From Brevibacterium sp. UMB1308A (GTDB lineage Bacteria; Actinomycetota; Actinomycetes; Actinomycetales; Brevibacteriaceae), in NCBI RefSeq assembly GCF_030230605.1, contig NZ_JASPDO010000004.1, forward strand, positions 1 to 64,000: 64,000 nt of DNA, written 5' to 3'. A program made the translations under genes and the position numbers. Below the pieces are notes generated by a model, which made no database searches, had not been told where the DNA came from, and saw only the letters and a program-made list of their open reading frames with translations. This document shows, in pieces, positions 54,377 through 63,735 of this stretch. Position 1 is the first letter of the stretch; each line of letters opens with the position of its first letter.

Positions 54377-54973
54377 TTAGCGCGCGTCCCTGATCGCTTG
54401 CGCCCACGCGCGTTGCGCAGGTGTGAGATTGTCGCCCTGCCGGCCCGCTCGCTGCCGGTCCACCACGTCTTTCGTAGCCCCGGGGGTTGATAACGCGGCC
54501 GAGGCGCCCCGCCACAAGTGGCAAATCGCAAGTGCCAGCGCGTCGGCAGCATCGGCCGGCTTGGGAGGGCTGTCGAGTTTGAGGATGCGCGTCACCATGT
54601 GCGTGACCTGCTTCTTATCGGCCCTCCCGTTACCCGTGACAGCCGCTTTCACCTCGGACGGGGTGTGCATGGCCACGGGGATTCCCCGACGCGCGGCCAG
54701 ACCCATCGTGAGCCCTGACGCCTGAGCCGTGCCCATAATCGTGGACACGTCGTTGCGCGCAAAGATGCGCTCAATGCTCACGACATCCGGCCGGTAGTTG
54801 TCCAGCCACGTGTCGAATGCATCCGCAATACGTCCCAAACGCACGTCCGAAGAGTCCTGCGAGGGGGTGCGAATGACGTCGACTGCCACCATGCGCGCTT
54901 GCCTGGCACGGCCCGCGTCAATCACACCCAAACCCAGGCGAGTCAACCCCGGGTCGACTCCCAGAATGCGCAT
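54377..54973 (-). CDS. ruvC: Holliday junction resolvase RuvC
   Basis: Endonuclease that cuts Holliday junctions. The RNase H-like fold starts [18 protein letters not shown] with the first catalytic Asp (Asp7); Glu in VSIERIF, then [20 protein letters not shown] and the pair [12 protein letters not shown] supply the remaining acidic residues. At 198 residues it has a short C-terminal extension. The start overlaps the yebC stop by 1 bp. Confidence 0.95.
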   Translation of the reverse strand: MRILGVDPGLTRLGLGVIDAGRARQARMVAVDVIRTPSQDSSDVRLGRIADAFDTWLDNYRPDVVSIERIFARNDVSTIMGTAQASGLTMGLAARRGIPVAMHTPSEVKAAVTGNGRADKKQVTHMVTRILKLDSPPKPADAADALALAICHLWRGASAALSTPGATKDVVDRQRAGRQGDNLTPAQRAWAQAIRDAR

Positions 54974-55734
54974 TACTCTTCTTCGGCCTCCAGCTGGGCC
55001 ATCACTTCGTCCGTGACATCGGCGTTGGTGAAAACGTTCTGTACGTCGTCGAGGTCTTCAAGAGCGTCGATGAGTGTGAAAACCTTCTTGGCGGTTTCTG
55101 CGTCCAACTGTACTTCGAGGTTGGGCACGAACCGGGCTTCCGCACTGTCGTAGTCAATGTCTGCTTCCTGCAGTGCCGTACGCACAGCAACCAGGTCGGT
55201 GGCCTCCGAAATGACCTCCAAGATGTCCCCCTGGTCTTTCACTTCTTCAGCACCTGCGTCCAAAGTCGCTTCCAGGATGGCATCTTCGCTGGTACCTTCA
55301 ACAGGCACAGCCACAACGCCCTTGCGGTTGAAGTTGTAGGAGACCGAACCGGGGTCTGCCATGCTTCCGTTGTTGCGCGTCACGGCAACGCGGACTTCCG
55401 AGGCCGCGCGGTTGCGGTTGTCGGTCAGACACTCAATGAGGAGCGCCACTCCCCCAGGCGCGTAGCCTTCGTACATGATGGTTTGGTAGTCAACACCGCC
55501 ACCGTCGAGCCCAGCTCCACGCTTGACCGCGCGTTCGATGTTGTCGTTAGGAACAGAAGACTTCTTTGCCTTCTGAATCGCGTCGTACAGCGTAGGGTTA
55601 CCCGCTACGTCAGCCCCTCCGTTGCGCGCGGCAACTTCGATGTTTTTAATGAGCTTGGCAAAGAGCTTGCCACGCTTCGCATCGATCGCTGCTTTTTTGT
55701 GTTTTGTCGTCGCCCATTTGGAGTGACCTGCCAT
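54973..55734 (-). CDS. yebC: YebC/PmpR family DNA-binding transcriptional regulator
   Basis: A 253-residue member of the TACO1/YebC family. The N-terminus [20 protein letters not shown] and the motifs [30 protein letters not shown] and FNRKGVV are fully conserved. Members either bind promoters or, as now shown for several, help ribosomes through proline stretches. Located upstream of ruvCAB in the usual order and coupled to ruvC. Confidence 0.95.
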   Translation of the reverse strand: MAGHSKWATTKHKKAAIDAKRGKLFAKLIKNIEVAARNGGADVAGNPTLYDAIQKAKKSSVPNDNIERAVKRGAGLDGGGVDYQTIMYEGYAPGGVALLIECLTDNRNRAASEVRVAVTRNNGSMADPGSVSYNFNRKGVVAVPVEGTSEDAILEATLDAGAEEVKDQGDILEVISEATDLVAVRTALQEADIDYDSAEARFVPNLEVQLDAETAKKVFTLIDALEDLDDVQNVFTNADVTDEVMAQLEAEEE

Positions 55735-55791
55735 GAACAGTTCCTTTCGTAAAATCTGAGCGCTATTCTACGCCTCTTCTGGTGGAGTCTT

Positions 55792-56271
55792 TTAGTCGAG
55801 AACAAGTGGGGTTTCGGGTATCTGCCCGGAGCTCACTACGTCCATGAGTTCGATGAGTTGGCGGGGATAGACCGTCTCCGAGGTGGTTTCCAGCTCTTCG
55901 CGGGTCCACCACTTGGCACCGACGATCGACGCTTTTTCAACATCGGTCCACAGCGCTTCTTCAAAGTCCACGTCGGAGTCGTCAACAAGACCAAAGAACA
56001 CTTCGTCTTGGTGGAGTGTATGGTCCGTGAACTCCATGACTGCCCGCCGTTTGGCAAGTGGGCCCACAAGCTCAGTGGGTTCACATTCGATGCCAGTTTC
56101 TTCAGCAAGTTCACGTGCCGCGGTCTGTGCTGGGAGTTCTCCCATTTCCTCACCGCCTCCACACGTCATCCACCACGTTTTGCTGGAGTCACCCAGGTCT
56201 TTTGCCTTCAGCAAGAACACAGCACCTTCCGTGTTCATGAGCACTACCCGTGCTGCACTGCGGACTTTCAA
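55792..56271 (-). CDS. Nudix hydrolase
   Basis: A 159-residue protein with a perfect Nudix box: GGGEEMGELPAQTAARELAE followed by ETGI, which supplies the metal-binding glutamates. Nudix enzymes hydrolyse nucleoside diphosphates linked to other groups; the exact substrate cannot be told. Starts 4 bp inside the pgsA stop. In related actinobacteria this interval between pgsA and yebC usually holds a mannosyltransferase and pdxS-pdxT, which are absent or elsewhere here. Confidence 0.88.
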   Translation of the reverse strand: MKVRSAARVVLMNTEGAVFLLKAKDLGDSSKTWWMTCGGGEEMGELPAQTAARELAEETGIECEPTELVGPLAKRRAVMEFTDHTLHQDEVFFGLVDDSDVDFEEALWTDVEKASIVGAKWWTREELETTSETVYPRQLIELMDVVSSGQIPETPLVLD

Positions 56272-56885
56272 TCGGACTCCTTGGAACGAAGTTGCACATA
56301 CACATTACTCATACGCTGAGCGATAGTAATACAGCACAGCACGACAAGTATCGCGAGAGCGATAGTTAGCACACTATCGGGAAGTCCGAGCCCTACCAAA
56401 CCAGTAACGACCAGCGTCACCAGGAGCCTGTCGGCTCTCTCCGCGATACCTCCAGACGCCTGCACACCCAGACCCTCACCTCGGGCACGGACATACGACA
56501 CAATCGACCCCATCACCAGGCATGCCAGCGCCAAAAGTGCCGTCAAAGGATCGTCAGCCCCAAGAAAATACCACAGCGCCAGCCCCACGAAAACAGCCGA
56601 GTCAGCCAATCGGTCCATCGTGGAATCCAAAAACGCACCCCATGTGGAATTTCTGTCCAGAAGCCGTGCCATAATCCCGTCGAGCATGTCGCCGAAAACG
56701 AAAAACGTAATGACGACCGTGCCCCAGAACAACTGCCCCATGGGATAGAGAACCAAAGCACCAACACATACGCCTAACGTCCCTATCACTGTGACGGCAT
56801 CGGGGCTGATGCCGAGTTTGATGAGGAGCTGTGCAAGTGGCGTGAACAGTTTCGTAAACGCCGCACGAGCGATAGCGTTGAGCAC
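56268..56885 (-). CDS. pgsA: CDP-alcohol phosphatidyltransferase, PgsA-like (phosphatidylinositol phosphate synthase)
   Basis: A 205-residue integral membrane enzyme of phospholipid head-group synthesis. The catalytic CDP-alcohol signature D-G-x2-A-R-x8-G-x3-D-x3-D is complete in GDMLDGIMARLLDRNSTWG and FLDSTMDRLAD, and about five to six hydrophobic helices follow. By position in the thrS-HIT-pgsA cluster it corresponds to the actinobacterial enzyme that condenses CDP-diacylglycerol with inositol 3-phosphate; glycerophosphate specificity is an alternative. Confidence 0.88.
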   Translation of the reverse strand: MLNAIARAAFTKLFTPLAQLLIKLGISPDAVTVIGTLGVCVGALVLYPMGQLFWGTVVITFFVFGDMLDGIMARLLDRNSTWGAFLDSTMDRLADSAVFVGLALWYFLGADDPLTALLALACLVMGSIVSYVRARGEGLGVQASGGIAERADRLLVTLVVTGLVGLGLPDSVLTIALAILVVLCCITIAQRMSNVYVQLRSKESD

Positions 56886-56934
56886 GTTGGGACCTAACGG
56901 GGACTGCGGTTAAGGACAGTAGCTTTTGCGCACA

Positions 56935-57492
56935 CTATGACGCATCTGGAGCAATCCAGGCTTCAGAGTACATTTCACGCACCTGCCCGTGAACGAGCGG
57001 TAACGCTTTGGTTTGCGCTATGACCGGGAAAAAGTTCGCATCCCCGCTCCATCTGGGAACCACGTGCTGATGCAGGTGCGCGGCAATTCCAGCGCCCGCA
57101 ACCGCACCCTGATTCATCCCTAAGTTAAAACCGTCAGGCTTTGACACTCGCCGAATCATCCGCATCGCTTCTTGCGAAAACTGCGCGAACTCCAGGGTTT
57201 CTTCTTCAGTGAGATCCGTATAACTCGGAACGTGACGGTACGGGCAAATAAGCAAGTGACCCGGGTTGTACGGGTACAGGTTGAGAACCGCAAACACCGT
57301 TTTCCCACGAGCAACAATCAAACCGTCCTCGTCGGACTTCGTGGGTGCTACACAAAACGGACATTCGCTTTCGCTTCCGTCCTTTGGCTTGGTCTCGCCA
57401 CCCACATACACCATACGGTGAGGCGTCCACAGTCGCTGCAGACCGTCCGGTTCACCGGGGAACCCGGCCGCGGCTTCCGGTTCTGGGATCAT
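56935..57492 (-). CDS. HIT-family protein
   Basis: A 185-residue histidine-triad nucleotide-binding protein. Active-site triad HLHQHVVPRW, a zinc-ligand pair CPFC in the N-terminal half, and the LNLYPYNPGHLLICPYRHVP segment are present. Related actinobacterial proteins act as Ap4A phosphorylase-like or nucleotidyl hydrolases. It lies 3 bp downstream of thrS and 49 bp upstream of pgsA. Confidence 0.92.
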   Translation of the reverse strand: MIPEPEAAAGFPGEPDGLQRLWTPHRMVYVGGETKPKDGSESECPFCVAPTKSDEDGLIVARGKTVFAVLNLYPYNPGHLLICPYRHVPSYTDLTEEETLEFAQFSQEAMRMIRRVSKPDGFNLGMNQGAVAGAGIAAHLHQHVVPRWSGDANFFPVIAQTKALPLVHGQVREMYSEAWIAPDAS

Positions 57493-57495
57493 GGG

Positions 57496-59499
57496 TTACA
57501 CCTGCGCTTTGGTTTTGATCGCGTCCACAATACGTTCAACGGCCTGGTCAACGGGAACCCCGTTTTCCTGCGAACCGTCGCGGAACCTAAACGACACGGC
57601 GTGAGCGTCGCGATCTTCACCGCCGGCGATCAACGTGTACGGCACCTTCGACTTCGACGCGTTGCGGATCTTCTTGGGGAAACGGTCCGTGGAGTCGTCG
57701 ATCTCAACCCGAATGCCGTGTGCTTTGAGCTTCTGCGCGATCTCTTCCACATACGGAAGGAACTCGTCAGCAACCGGCACCAAAACGGCCTGCACAGGCG
57801 AGAGCCACACGGGGAACGCACCCGCATAGTGCTCCGTCAGAACACCCAGGAACCGTTCAATCGAACCGAACTTAGCCGAGTGAATCATCACCGGCCGCTT
57901 ACGGCTGCCGTCAGCCGCCTGGTATTCGAGGTCGAAACGTTCCGGCTGGTTGAAGTCCAACTGAACCGTGGACATCTGCCACGTACGCCCAATCGCATCG
58001 CGTGCCTGGACAGAAATCTTAGGCCCGTAGAACGCTGCGCCGCCCGGGTCCGGAACCAATTCCAGACCCGTTGCACGCGCAACTTCTTCAAGCGTGCGCG
58101 TGGCTTCGTCCCACTGCTCATCAGAACCAATGAACTTGTTGGCCTTTTTCCCTTCAGCATCGCGCGTGGACAGTTCCAAGTAGAAGTCATCCAAACCAAA
58201 GTCGCGCAACAGACTGAGCATAAAGTCCAGAAGGTGCTTGATCTCGCTCGCAGCGTCCTCAACCGCAACATACGAGTGCGAGTCGTCCTGCGTAAGCGCA
58301 CGCACGCGCGTCAGACCGTGGACCACACCGGAGGCTTCGTTCCGGTACACCGTCCCAAACTCAAAAAGTCGCAGGGGCAGATCCCGGTAGGAACGACCTC
58401 GGGAGCGGTAAATCAGGTTGTGCATGGGGCAGTTCATCGCTTTCAAGCGATACGGCTGGCCCTGCTTGATGATTTCGCCGTTTTCGTCGCGCTGTTCGTC
58501 AACCTGCATGGCTGGGAACATGTTTTCGCCGTAGTACGGCAAGTGTCCCGAGGTGTAGTACAGGGCCTCTTTAGAAATGTGTGGGGTGCCCACGTACTCA
58601 AAGCCCTCTTCGATGTGACGGGCACGTACGTAGTCTTCCATTTCACGTTTGATGACTCCACCCTTGGGGTGGAACACCGGCAGACCTGAGCCTAGTTCAT
58701 CTGGGAAGCTGAACAGGTCGAGTTCGGCTCCTAGACGACGGTGGTCGCGGCGCTCAGCTTCAGCGATGCGTTCTTGGTACGCCTTGAGGTCGTCTTTGCT
58801 TGCCCATGCAGTTCCATACACGCGCTGCAGGCTGGCGTTGTCCTGATCGCCTCGCCAGTATGCGGCCGAAGCGCGGGTAACGGCGAAACCATTGCCAATC
58901 AGTTTGGTGCTGGGAAGGTGAGGACCGCGACACAAGTCCTGCCACACGACTTCACCCTTGCGGTTACGGTTTTCATACACCGTCAGCTCTGATCCGCCCA
59001 CTTCGACGCTGGCGCCTTCAGCACCCTTGCCCTTGTCCTGGATGAGCTCGAGTTTGAAGGGCTCATTAGCTTCACGGCGGACCGCTTCGTCTTCGTCGAC
59101 AACGACGCGGTGGAAGGTCTGTCCTTCTTTCACAATCCGCTGAGCTTTTTTCTCGATCGCTTTGAGATCTTCAGGCGTAAAAGGTTCTTCCACCTGGAAG
59201 TCGTAGTAGAAACCGTCCGTGATGTAAGGCCCGATTCCCAGTTTGGACCCCGGGTACAGTTCCTGCACCGCCTGGGCTACCACGTGAGCGCACGAGTGCC
59301 GCAGAATGTCGAGTCCGTCCGGTTCAGAGATCAGGATTGGTTCAACCGTGTCGCCTGCGTGCAGTTCACGGTCCAGATCGGCTGGGGCCCCGTTGAGCCG
59401 AATAGCGATGACGTCTTTACGATCAGCGAAGAACTCTGTGGCTGTCATGCCTTCCTCGAAATCGATATTTTTACCGTCGAGGGTCACGATGTCTGCCAC
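57496..59499 (-). CDS. thrS: Threonyl-tRNA synthetase
   Basis: A 667-residue class II synthetase. N-terminal TGS ([20 protein letters not shown]), second editing/additional domain with the [11 protein letters not shown] metal motif, catalytic core with motif 1, motif 2 ([20 protein letters not shown]), zinc ligands in [12 protein letters not shown], and motif 3, then the C-terminal anticodon-binding domain ([20 protein letters not shown]). No T-box leader is visible in the short upstream gap. Transcribed with HIT, pgsA and the downstream block. Confidence 0.96.
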   Translation of the reverse strand: MADIVTLDGKNIDFEEGMTATEFFADRKDVIAIRLNGAPADLDRELHAGDTVEPILISEPDGLDILRHSCAHVVAQAVQELYPGSKLGIGPYITDGFYYDFQVEEPFTPEDLKAIEKKAQRIVKEGQTFHRVVVDEDEAVRREANEPFKLELIQDKGKGAEGASVEVGGSELTVYENRNRKGEVVWQDLCRGPHLPSTKLIGNGFAVTRASAAYWRGDQDNASLQRVYGTAWASKDDLKAYQERIAEAERRDHRRLGAELDLFSFPDELGSGLPVFHPKGGVIKREMEDYVRARHIEEGFEYVGTPHISKEALYYTSGHLPYYGENMFPAMQVDEQRDENGEIIKQGQPYRLKAMNCPMHNLIYRSRGRSYRDLPLRLFEFGTVYRNEASGVVHGLTRVRALTQDDSHSYVAVEDAASEIKHLLDFMLSLLRDFGLDDFYLELSTRDAEGKKANKFIGSDEQWDEATRTLEEVARATGLELVPDPGGAAFYGPKISVQARDAIGRTWQMSTVQLDFNQPERFDLEYQAADGSRKRPVMIHSAKFGSIERFLGVLTEHYAGAFPVWLSPVQAVLVPVADEFLPYVEEIAQKLKAHGIRVEIDDSTDRFPKKIRNASKSKVPYTLIAGGEDRDAHAVSFRFRDGSQENGVPVDQAVERIVDAIKTKAQV

Positions 59500-59585
59500 G
59501 TTTGTCTCCTGTCGATGTGTTTGCGTTGTGCTTGCAGCAATTGCGTTCCGAGCACAGAACCGATTCTATCCCCTTTGATGATACG

Positions 59586-59617
59586 CACACGGCCCAGGTG
59601 AAGACCTGGGCCGTGTG
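59586..59617. terminator. Terminator hairpin between the DUF4190 gene and thrS
   Basis: Perfect 14-bp stem CACACGGCCCAGGT with a GAAG loop, 11 bp beyond the stop of the upstream minus-strand gene. No strong U-run, but the stem is very stable. Confidence 0.8.
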
Positions 59618-59627
59618 AGAAAGAAGA

Positions 59628-60686
59628 TCAGCTGTTTTTGAAGTCGAACTTCTTGCCGTTGAGGCTCACCGTGACCTTCACATTCTTCGCATCGGCGCCT
59701 GATGCAACGAATCCCGTTTGATAAACCGCTTCTTCACCAGGTGCAAGCGAGCTTGGCCAGTCGAGGGCGCCCTTCTTCTGGGTCTCCACGTCTGTTACTC
59801 GCTCCAGCTGCTTACCGTTGAGCTCTGCCGAAATGAGCGGGTGCGGAAGCGAGTATTCACTGTCCGAGTTGTTCGTAATAACAACCTCGATGAACATGTA
59901 TTCCTTGTTCCGAACTTCCGTTGGGTAAGCGTACTTCCCAGCCGTCGTTTGCTTCGAACGCACACCGAGGTTAACTCCGTTTTCGATTTCTGGGCTCTTA
60001 CCCGATGAGTTGCCACCGCTGCCGCCACCGTTGTTTCCACCGCCGTTGCCACCGGGCTCTTGGCCACCGTTGCCACCAGGTTCCTGACCGCCGTTGTCGC
60101 CACCTGGTTCCTGACCGCCGTTGTCGCCACCTGGTTCCTGGCCGCCCTGAGTCTGTGGTGAAGTGGGCTCGGTCGTACCTGAACCACCGCTAAACAACGC
60201 TCCGGTTGCAATCAGAACGATGACAATGATGCCACCGATCAGACCACCGATCGAGGTGATGATACCGGCAATCAAACCAGTAAGTGCCTGACCCTTGTTA
60301 TCAGCTTCACCGTTCTTGACGTTCTTCAACCCGATCATGCCCATGATGGCGCCGGGGAGACCGGTCAAAAGACCAAACAGAATTCCAGCCAGACCCAGGA
60401 TCATCGCCCACAGGCCCACGCCGTTCTTTTCGCTGCTACTTCCGGAACCAGCTGGGCCACCGGGGTACGAAGGTCCTCCCGGGCTACTTGGGGCGCCGGG
60501 TGCGCCGGGGGCACTTGGAGCTGATTGTCCAGCCGAGGAACTACCGTAGCTTCCGCTGCCATAGCTACCTCCTCCATATTGAGGTGCTTGGGGTGAGCTG
60601 GCTGAGGGGGGCTGTGAACCAGGAGCTGACGGTGGGGTGTTGTTACCTCCACCTGGGTAGCTAGAGCCACCGTAAGGGTTAGACAT
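59628..60686 (-). CDS. DUF4190/DUF4352-type membrane protein with low-complexity regions
   Basis: A 352-residue protein in four parts. Residues 1-85 are Gly/Ser/Pro-rich, typical of actinobacterial cytoplasmic tails. A DUF4190-like pair of membrane helices with a helical loop follows (MILGLAGILFGLLTGLPGAI, then IGGLIGGIIVIVLIATGALF). Next comes a repetitive linker of four GGQEPGG-type units, and last an extracytoplasmic DUF4352-like beta domain (YMFIEVVITNNSDSEYSLPH). The function is unknown; it looks like a surface-anchored ligand or stress-sensing protein. A terminator follows. Confidence 0.8.
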   Translation of the reverse strand: MSNPYGGSSYPGGGNNTPPSAPGSQPPSASSPQAPQYGGGSYGSGSYGSSSAGQSAPSAPGAPGAPSSPGGPSYPGGPAGSGSSSEKNGVGLWAMILGLAGILFGLLTGLPGAIMGMIGLKNVKNGEADNKGQALTGLIAGIITSIGGLIGGIIVIVLIATGALFSGGSGTTEPTSPQTQGGQEPGGDNGGQEPGGDNGGQEPGGNGGQEPGGNGGGNNGGGSGGNSSGKSPEIENGVNLGVRSKQTTAGKYAYPTEVRNKEYMFIEVVITNNSDSEYSLPHPLISAELNGKQLERVTDVETQKKGALDWPSSLAPGEEAVYQTGFVASGADAKNVKVTVSLNGKKFDFKNS

Positions 60687-60800
60687 CTGATCTCCTTCGT
60701 TGAAAATACATTCCTAGCCTAATGACTTCGCTCAAACATTGGTGGCCGCAGATGTTGCTAACCTGTTGCGATTCTGTTGCAAAACAGCCTGTGAACGAAA

Positions 60801-60820
60801 AACCCCGGCCTCAGCCGGGG
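60801..60820 (-). terminator. Intrinsic terminator of the tRNA cluster
   Basis: Minus strand: ACCCCGGC-TGAG-GCCGGGGT followed by TTTTTCG, an 8-bp stem with tetraloop and a U-run, 6 bp after the last tRNA. Confidence 0.92.
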
Positions 60821-60826
60821 TGATAA

Positions 60827-60898
60827 GTGCGCGATACTGGGATCGAACCAGTGACCTCTTCCGTGTCAGGGAAGCGCGCTACCGCTGCGCCAATCGCG
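60827..60898 (-). tRNA. tRNA-Val (anticodon GAC)
   Basis: 72 nt; 7-bp acceptor GCGCGAT/ATCGCGC, D-arm, anticodon stem CTTCC/GGAAG with loop CTGACAC (GAC), and the GGTTCGATCC T-arm. CCA is not encoded. Nearly identical to the next tRNA. Confidence 0.96.
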
Positions 60899-60946
60899 CA
60901 TGTAAACATGCGTATTTAGTTATTGTGCACTTGTGTTGAACACGCG

Positions 60947-61018
60947 TGCGCGATACTGGGATCGAACCAGTGACCTCTTCCGTGTGAAGGAAGCGCGCTA
61001 CCGCTGCGCCAATCGCGC
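60947..61018 (-). tRNA. tRNA-Val (anticodon CAC)
   Basis: 72 nt, same body as the preceding tRNA-Val; the anticodon loop is TTCACAC (CAC). The two genes differ mainly in the loop, pointing to duplication. Confidence 0.96.
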
Positions 61019-61024
61019 CGGTCG

Positions 61025-61095
61025 AGGTGGCGACGGGATTCGAACCCGTGTATACGGCTTTGCAGGCCGCTGCCTCGCCTCTCGGCCACGCCACC
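61025..61095 (-). tRNA. tRNA-Cys (anticodon GCA)
   Basis: 71 nt; acceptor GGTGGCG/CGCCACC, U discriminator, anticodon loop CTGCAAA (GCA), T-loop GGTTCGAATCC. Confidence 0.96.
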
Positions 61096-61138
61096 GCGGA
61101 GGCGATCGCCGAGTCCAGATCACACTGACCGGCGCCAG

Positions 61139-61211
61139 AGCGGATGACGGGACTCGAACCCGCGACCCTCACCTTGGCAAGGTGATGCTCTACCAACTGA
61201 GCCACATCCGC
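61139..61211 (-). tRNA. tRNA-Gly (anticodon GCC)
   Basis: 73 nt; acceptor GCGGATG/CATCCGC, anticodon loop TTGCCAA (GCC), T-loop GGTTCGAGTCC. First gene of the four-tRNA cluster on this strand. Confidence 0.96.
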
Positions 61212-61351
61212 GTGTCAGGTTTCCCTGGCAACGAATAGAAACTCTATACGGTCTTTCCCCAGATGCCAAATCGATTTGCTGTGACGCGTGTCACCTATGG
61301 ATGTTCAGTGCCGTTAAACCCGCGTCCAGACAGGGGAAGTAGGCTTGTTTC

Positions 61352-61798
61352 ATGCCCAAAAATCGCGAGGAAAAACCCGAGTCACCGTATGAGGCTCGAC
61401 CTCGTACTCACCGTCCTCGTTGGATTCGAGCAAGCCATTTAAGTTATTTGCGTTGGCGACAGTCCATTGCCGCCCACCCCACCACGGATGCGTTCTACAA
61501 GTGGACCGTGGGCATCGTTGGCGGGATCGTCATTGTTGTAGGACTCGTGCTAGTGCCTCTGCCAGGGCCAGGCTGGCTGATCGTCCTGTTCGGCGTAGCA
61601 ATCATTGCGTCGGAATTTCACTGGGCCCACCGTTTACTCATGTGGGCGCGCAAAAAACTGCACGCATGGACGGTCTTTATCAAACGCTCTCACTGGTCGG
61701 TGGGCGCCGCAATTGGCTTAGTCACGTTCCTCTGCGTGGCTTTCGCAATGCTATGTGTCCTGTGGTTCAGCGGGTTCGATATAACGCGCTTCTTCTAA
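61352..61798 (+). CDS. TIGR02611 family membrane protein
   Basis: A 148-residue protein with a basic N-terminus, two membrane helices bracketing the PLPGPGWLIVLFGVAIIASEF signature of the PGPGW/TIGR02611 family, and a further C-terminal helix. Found in most actinobacteria; function unknown. Its last 48 bp overlap the 3' end of the convergent PPK2 gene on the other strand. Confidence 0.88.
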   Translation: MPKNREEKPESPYEARPRTHRPRWIRASHLSYLRWRQSIAAHPTTDAFYKWTVGIVGGIVIVVGLVLVPLPGPGWLIVLFGVAIIASEFHWAHRLLMWARKKLHAWTVFIKRSHWSVGAAIGLVTFLCVAFAMLCVLWFSGFDITRFF

Positions 61799-62710
61799 GC
61801 GCGCACGCTCTTCTTCCACATCGAACGCTGGCGGAGGCCATGCCACATTCATACCCAGCAAGTGGTGAATCACGATGCGAGTTACTGCCCAGCGCGCATA
61901 CCATTTGCGATCTGCAGGAACCACGTACCACGGCGTGTCGTTCGTGTCAGTTTCGTCCATGACATCGGAGAACGCTTGAGAGTAGTCGTACCAGCGCAAA
62001 CGGTCATCCACGTCTCCAGGAGAGTACTTCCACAGTTTGTCTTCGCGGCTTAAGCGTTTAGCGAGACGTTGGTACTGTTCTTCCTGGGATACCGTCAGCA
62101 TGATCTTGACAACAGCTGTTCCCGATTGGACCAAGCCCTGCTCAAACTGACGGATCTCTTCATAGCGACCCTGCCACACTGATTCGGACGCCAAGTTGTG
62201 CATGCGCACTGCCAGAATGTCTTCGTAGTGGGAGCGGTCGAAAACTCCGATTTGGCCGTGCTCCGGGAGCTTCTTCTTGATCCTCCACAGGAAGTGATGC
62301 TGCTTTTCTTCTTCCGTTGGAACACCAAATGATGCGATTGACACGCCGTGCGGACTCAAGACTCCTGCAACGTGGTTCACGATTCCACCCTTGCCGGCCG
62401 TGTCCCGCCCCTGGATGACTACCAGGAGGCTTCGCTCGACTCCGGTTTTCGCATTCGCGTACAGCCGCTCTTGCAGATCGCTCAAAACCTCACTGTCGGC
62501 ACCTCGGGCTGTTTTTCCTTGGTCCTTGTTGCCACTGAACCCGGGTTTAGCCGTGGGGTCGATAGCATCGAACGAAGCGCCGCGCTTCCACCGCAACATC
62601 TGAACCAGTTCCGCAGGTGACGCTTGATCGACTTCATCAGCGAGCTTGGGCGAAAGAGCCGGTTCGACGCTGTGAGCCGGTTCCACGATCGGATCGTTGT
62701 TGAGTTTCAT
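61751..62710 (-). CDS. Polyphosphate kinase 2 family protein
   Basis: A 319-residue PPK2-type kinase that transfers phosphate between polyphosphate and nucleotides. Walker A VVIQGRDTAGKGG, Walker B/lid VFDRSHYEDILAVRMH and LAKRLSREDKLWKYSPGDVD are present, and the C-terminus has WYVVPADRKWYARWAVTRI. One-domain form; class I-III cannot be assigned with certainty. It overlaps zapE by 4 bp at its start and TIGR02611 antisense at its 3' end. Confidence 0.92.
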   Translation of the reverse strand: MKLNNDPIVEPAHSVEPALSPKLADEVDQASPAELVQMLRWKRGASFDAIDPTAKPGFSGNKDQGKTARGADSEVLSDLQERLYANAKTGVERSLLVVIQGRDTAGKGGIVNHVAGVLSPHGVSIASFGVPTEEEKQHHFLWRIKKKLPEHGQIGVFDRSHYEDILAVRMHNLASESVWQGRYEEIRQFEQGLVQSGTAVVKIMLTVSQEEQYQRLAKRLSREDKLWKYSPGDVDDRLRWYDYSQAFSDVMDETDTNDTPWYVVPADRKWYARWAVTRIVIHHLLGMNVAWPPPAFDVEEERARLEEARYIEPAEPQDT

Positions 62711-63714
62711 CGTTCCTCACCTGTAGCCAGAGCGGTCAAACGCGACAAGCAACGCATGTACTTCTTGCGGTATCCCCCACCCAGCATGTCTTCGGTAAAA
62801 ATTTTGTCGAGGCGCACACCCGAATTGTGAATCGCCACACCGCGGTCATACATGCGGTCGACAAGAGCAACAAAGCGGAGTGCCACCGATTCATTCTCGA
62901 TCGTGTGTACGTCCAGCCATGCGACAGCATCGATATCGTCTAGGAGCAGGCGGTAGCGCGATGGGTGCACGCGTGGAAGGTGTTCCATGAGTTGATCAAA
63001 CTCATCACACGCGATCGTGCCAGAGAAGCCCTGAGCTACGGCTTGTAGTTCGTCGTTCGACACAGGCTCGGGAGGATTCGGGATTCCGCGGTGACGGTAG
63101 TCGTCTCCGTCAATACTGAGAACCTCAAATTGATCGGCCAGCGCTTGAATTTCGCGCAAAAAGTCTTGCGCGGCGAAACGTCCCTGTCCCAACGCTCCCG
63201 GCAAGGTGTTGGAGGTGGCCACAATTTTCACACCCGCGTCGGTGAGCTCTCGCATGAGGCGACTCATCATGACTGTGTCGCCCGGGTCATCAAGCTCGAA
63301 TTCGTCGACGCACACGAGCTTGCACTGCGACAGATCAGCAGCTGCTTGTTTGAAACCTAGAGCACCAATGAGGTTGGTGTATTCCACGAACGTTCCAAAC
63401 GCGGCCGGCTTTTCTGACCGGTGCCACGCGGAAGCCAACAGGTGGGTCTTACCCACACCGTAACCACCGTCCAAGTACAGCCCCTTCGCTGAGCTGTCGG
63501 ACTTCCCTAGCATCTTCTTAAAAATGCTCTTCTTGGTGCTCTTGTCCGTAAACGCCTGGAGCGCATCACGTGCTTTTGCCTGTGACGGTTGTGTGGGGTC
63601 CGGTTTATAGGACTCAAACGACACGTCTTCAAAATGTGGCGGTGGAACCAGCTGAGCAATTAGTTCGTGGGGGCTGATGCTGGGAGAACGATCTACGAGG
63701 TGTACTGAAGTCAC
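62707..63714 (-). CDS. zapE: Cell division protein ZapE (AFG1-like ATPase)
   Basis: A 335-residue P-loop ATPase of the AFG1/ZapE family. Walker A GGYGVGKTHLLASAWH, Walker B KLVCVDEFELDDPGD, sensor KIVATSNTLPGALG, and the late DIDAVAWLDVHTIENESVAL and DRMYDRGVAIHNSG motifs. In proteobacteria it acts on Z-ring stability; in actinobacteria the role is less known. GTG start. The downstream PPK2 gene overlaps by 4 bp. Confidence 0.92.
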   Translation of the reverse strand: MTSVHLVDRSPSISPHELIAQLVPPPHFEDVSFESYKPDPTQPSQAKARDALQAFTDKSTKKSIFKKMLGKSDSSAKGLYLDGGYGVGKTHLLASAWHRSEKPAAFGTFVEYTNLIGALGFKQAAADLSQCKLVCVDEFELDDPGDTVMMSRLMRELTDAGVKIVATSNTLPGALGQGRFAAQDFLREIQALADQFEVLSIDGDDYRHRGIPNPPEPVSNDELQAVAQGFSGTIACDEFDQLMEHLPRVHPSRYRLLLDDIDAVAWLDVHTIENESVALRFVALVDRMYDRGVAIHNSGVRLDKIFTEDMLGGGYRKKYMRCLSRLTALATGEER

Positions 63715-63735
63715 AATCGCTAAGTCTAACCGGGG

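Noticed and set aside
57172..58689. 505-codon plus-strand ORF opposite thrS
   Set aside because: Runs antisense through two essential genes, has no domain, and is very rich in Arg, Val and Asn as expected for a shadow.
59500..59585. T-box riboswitch upstream of thrS
   Set aside because: The gap is under 90 bp and lacks the T-box sequence and a competing terminator/antiterminator pair.
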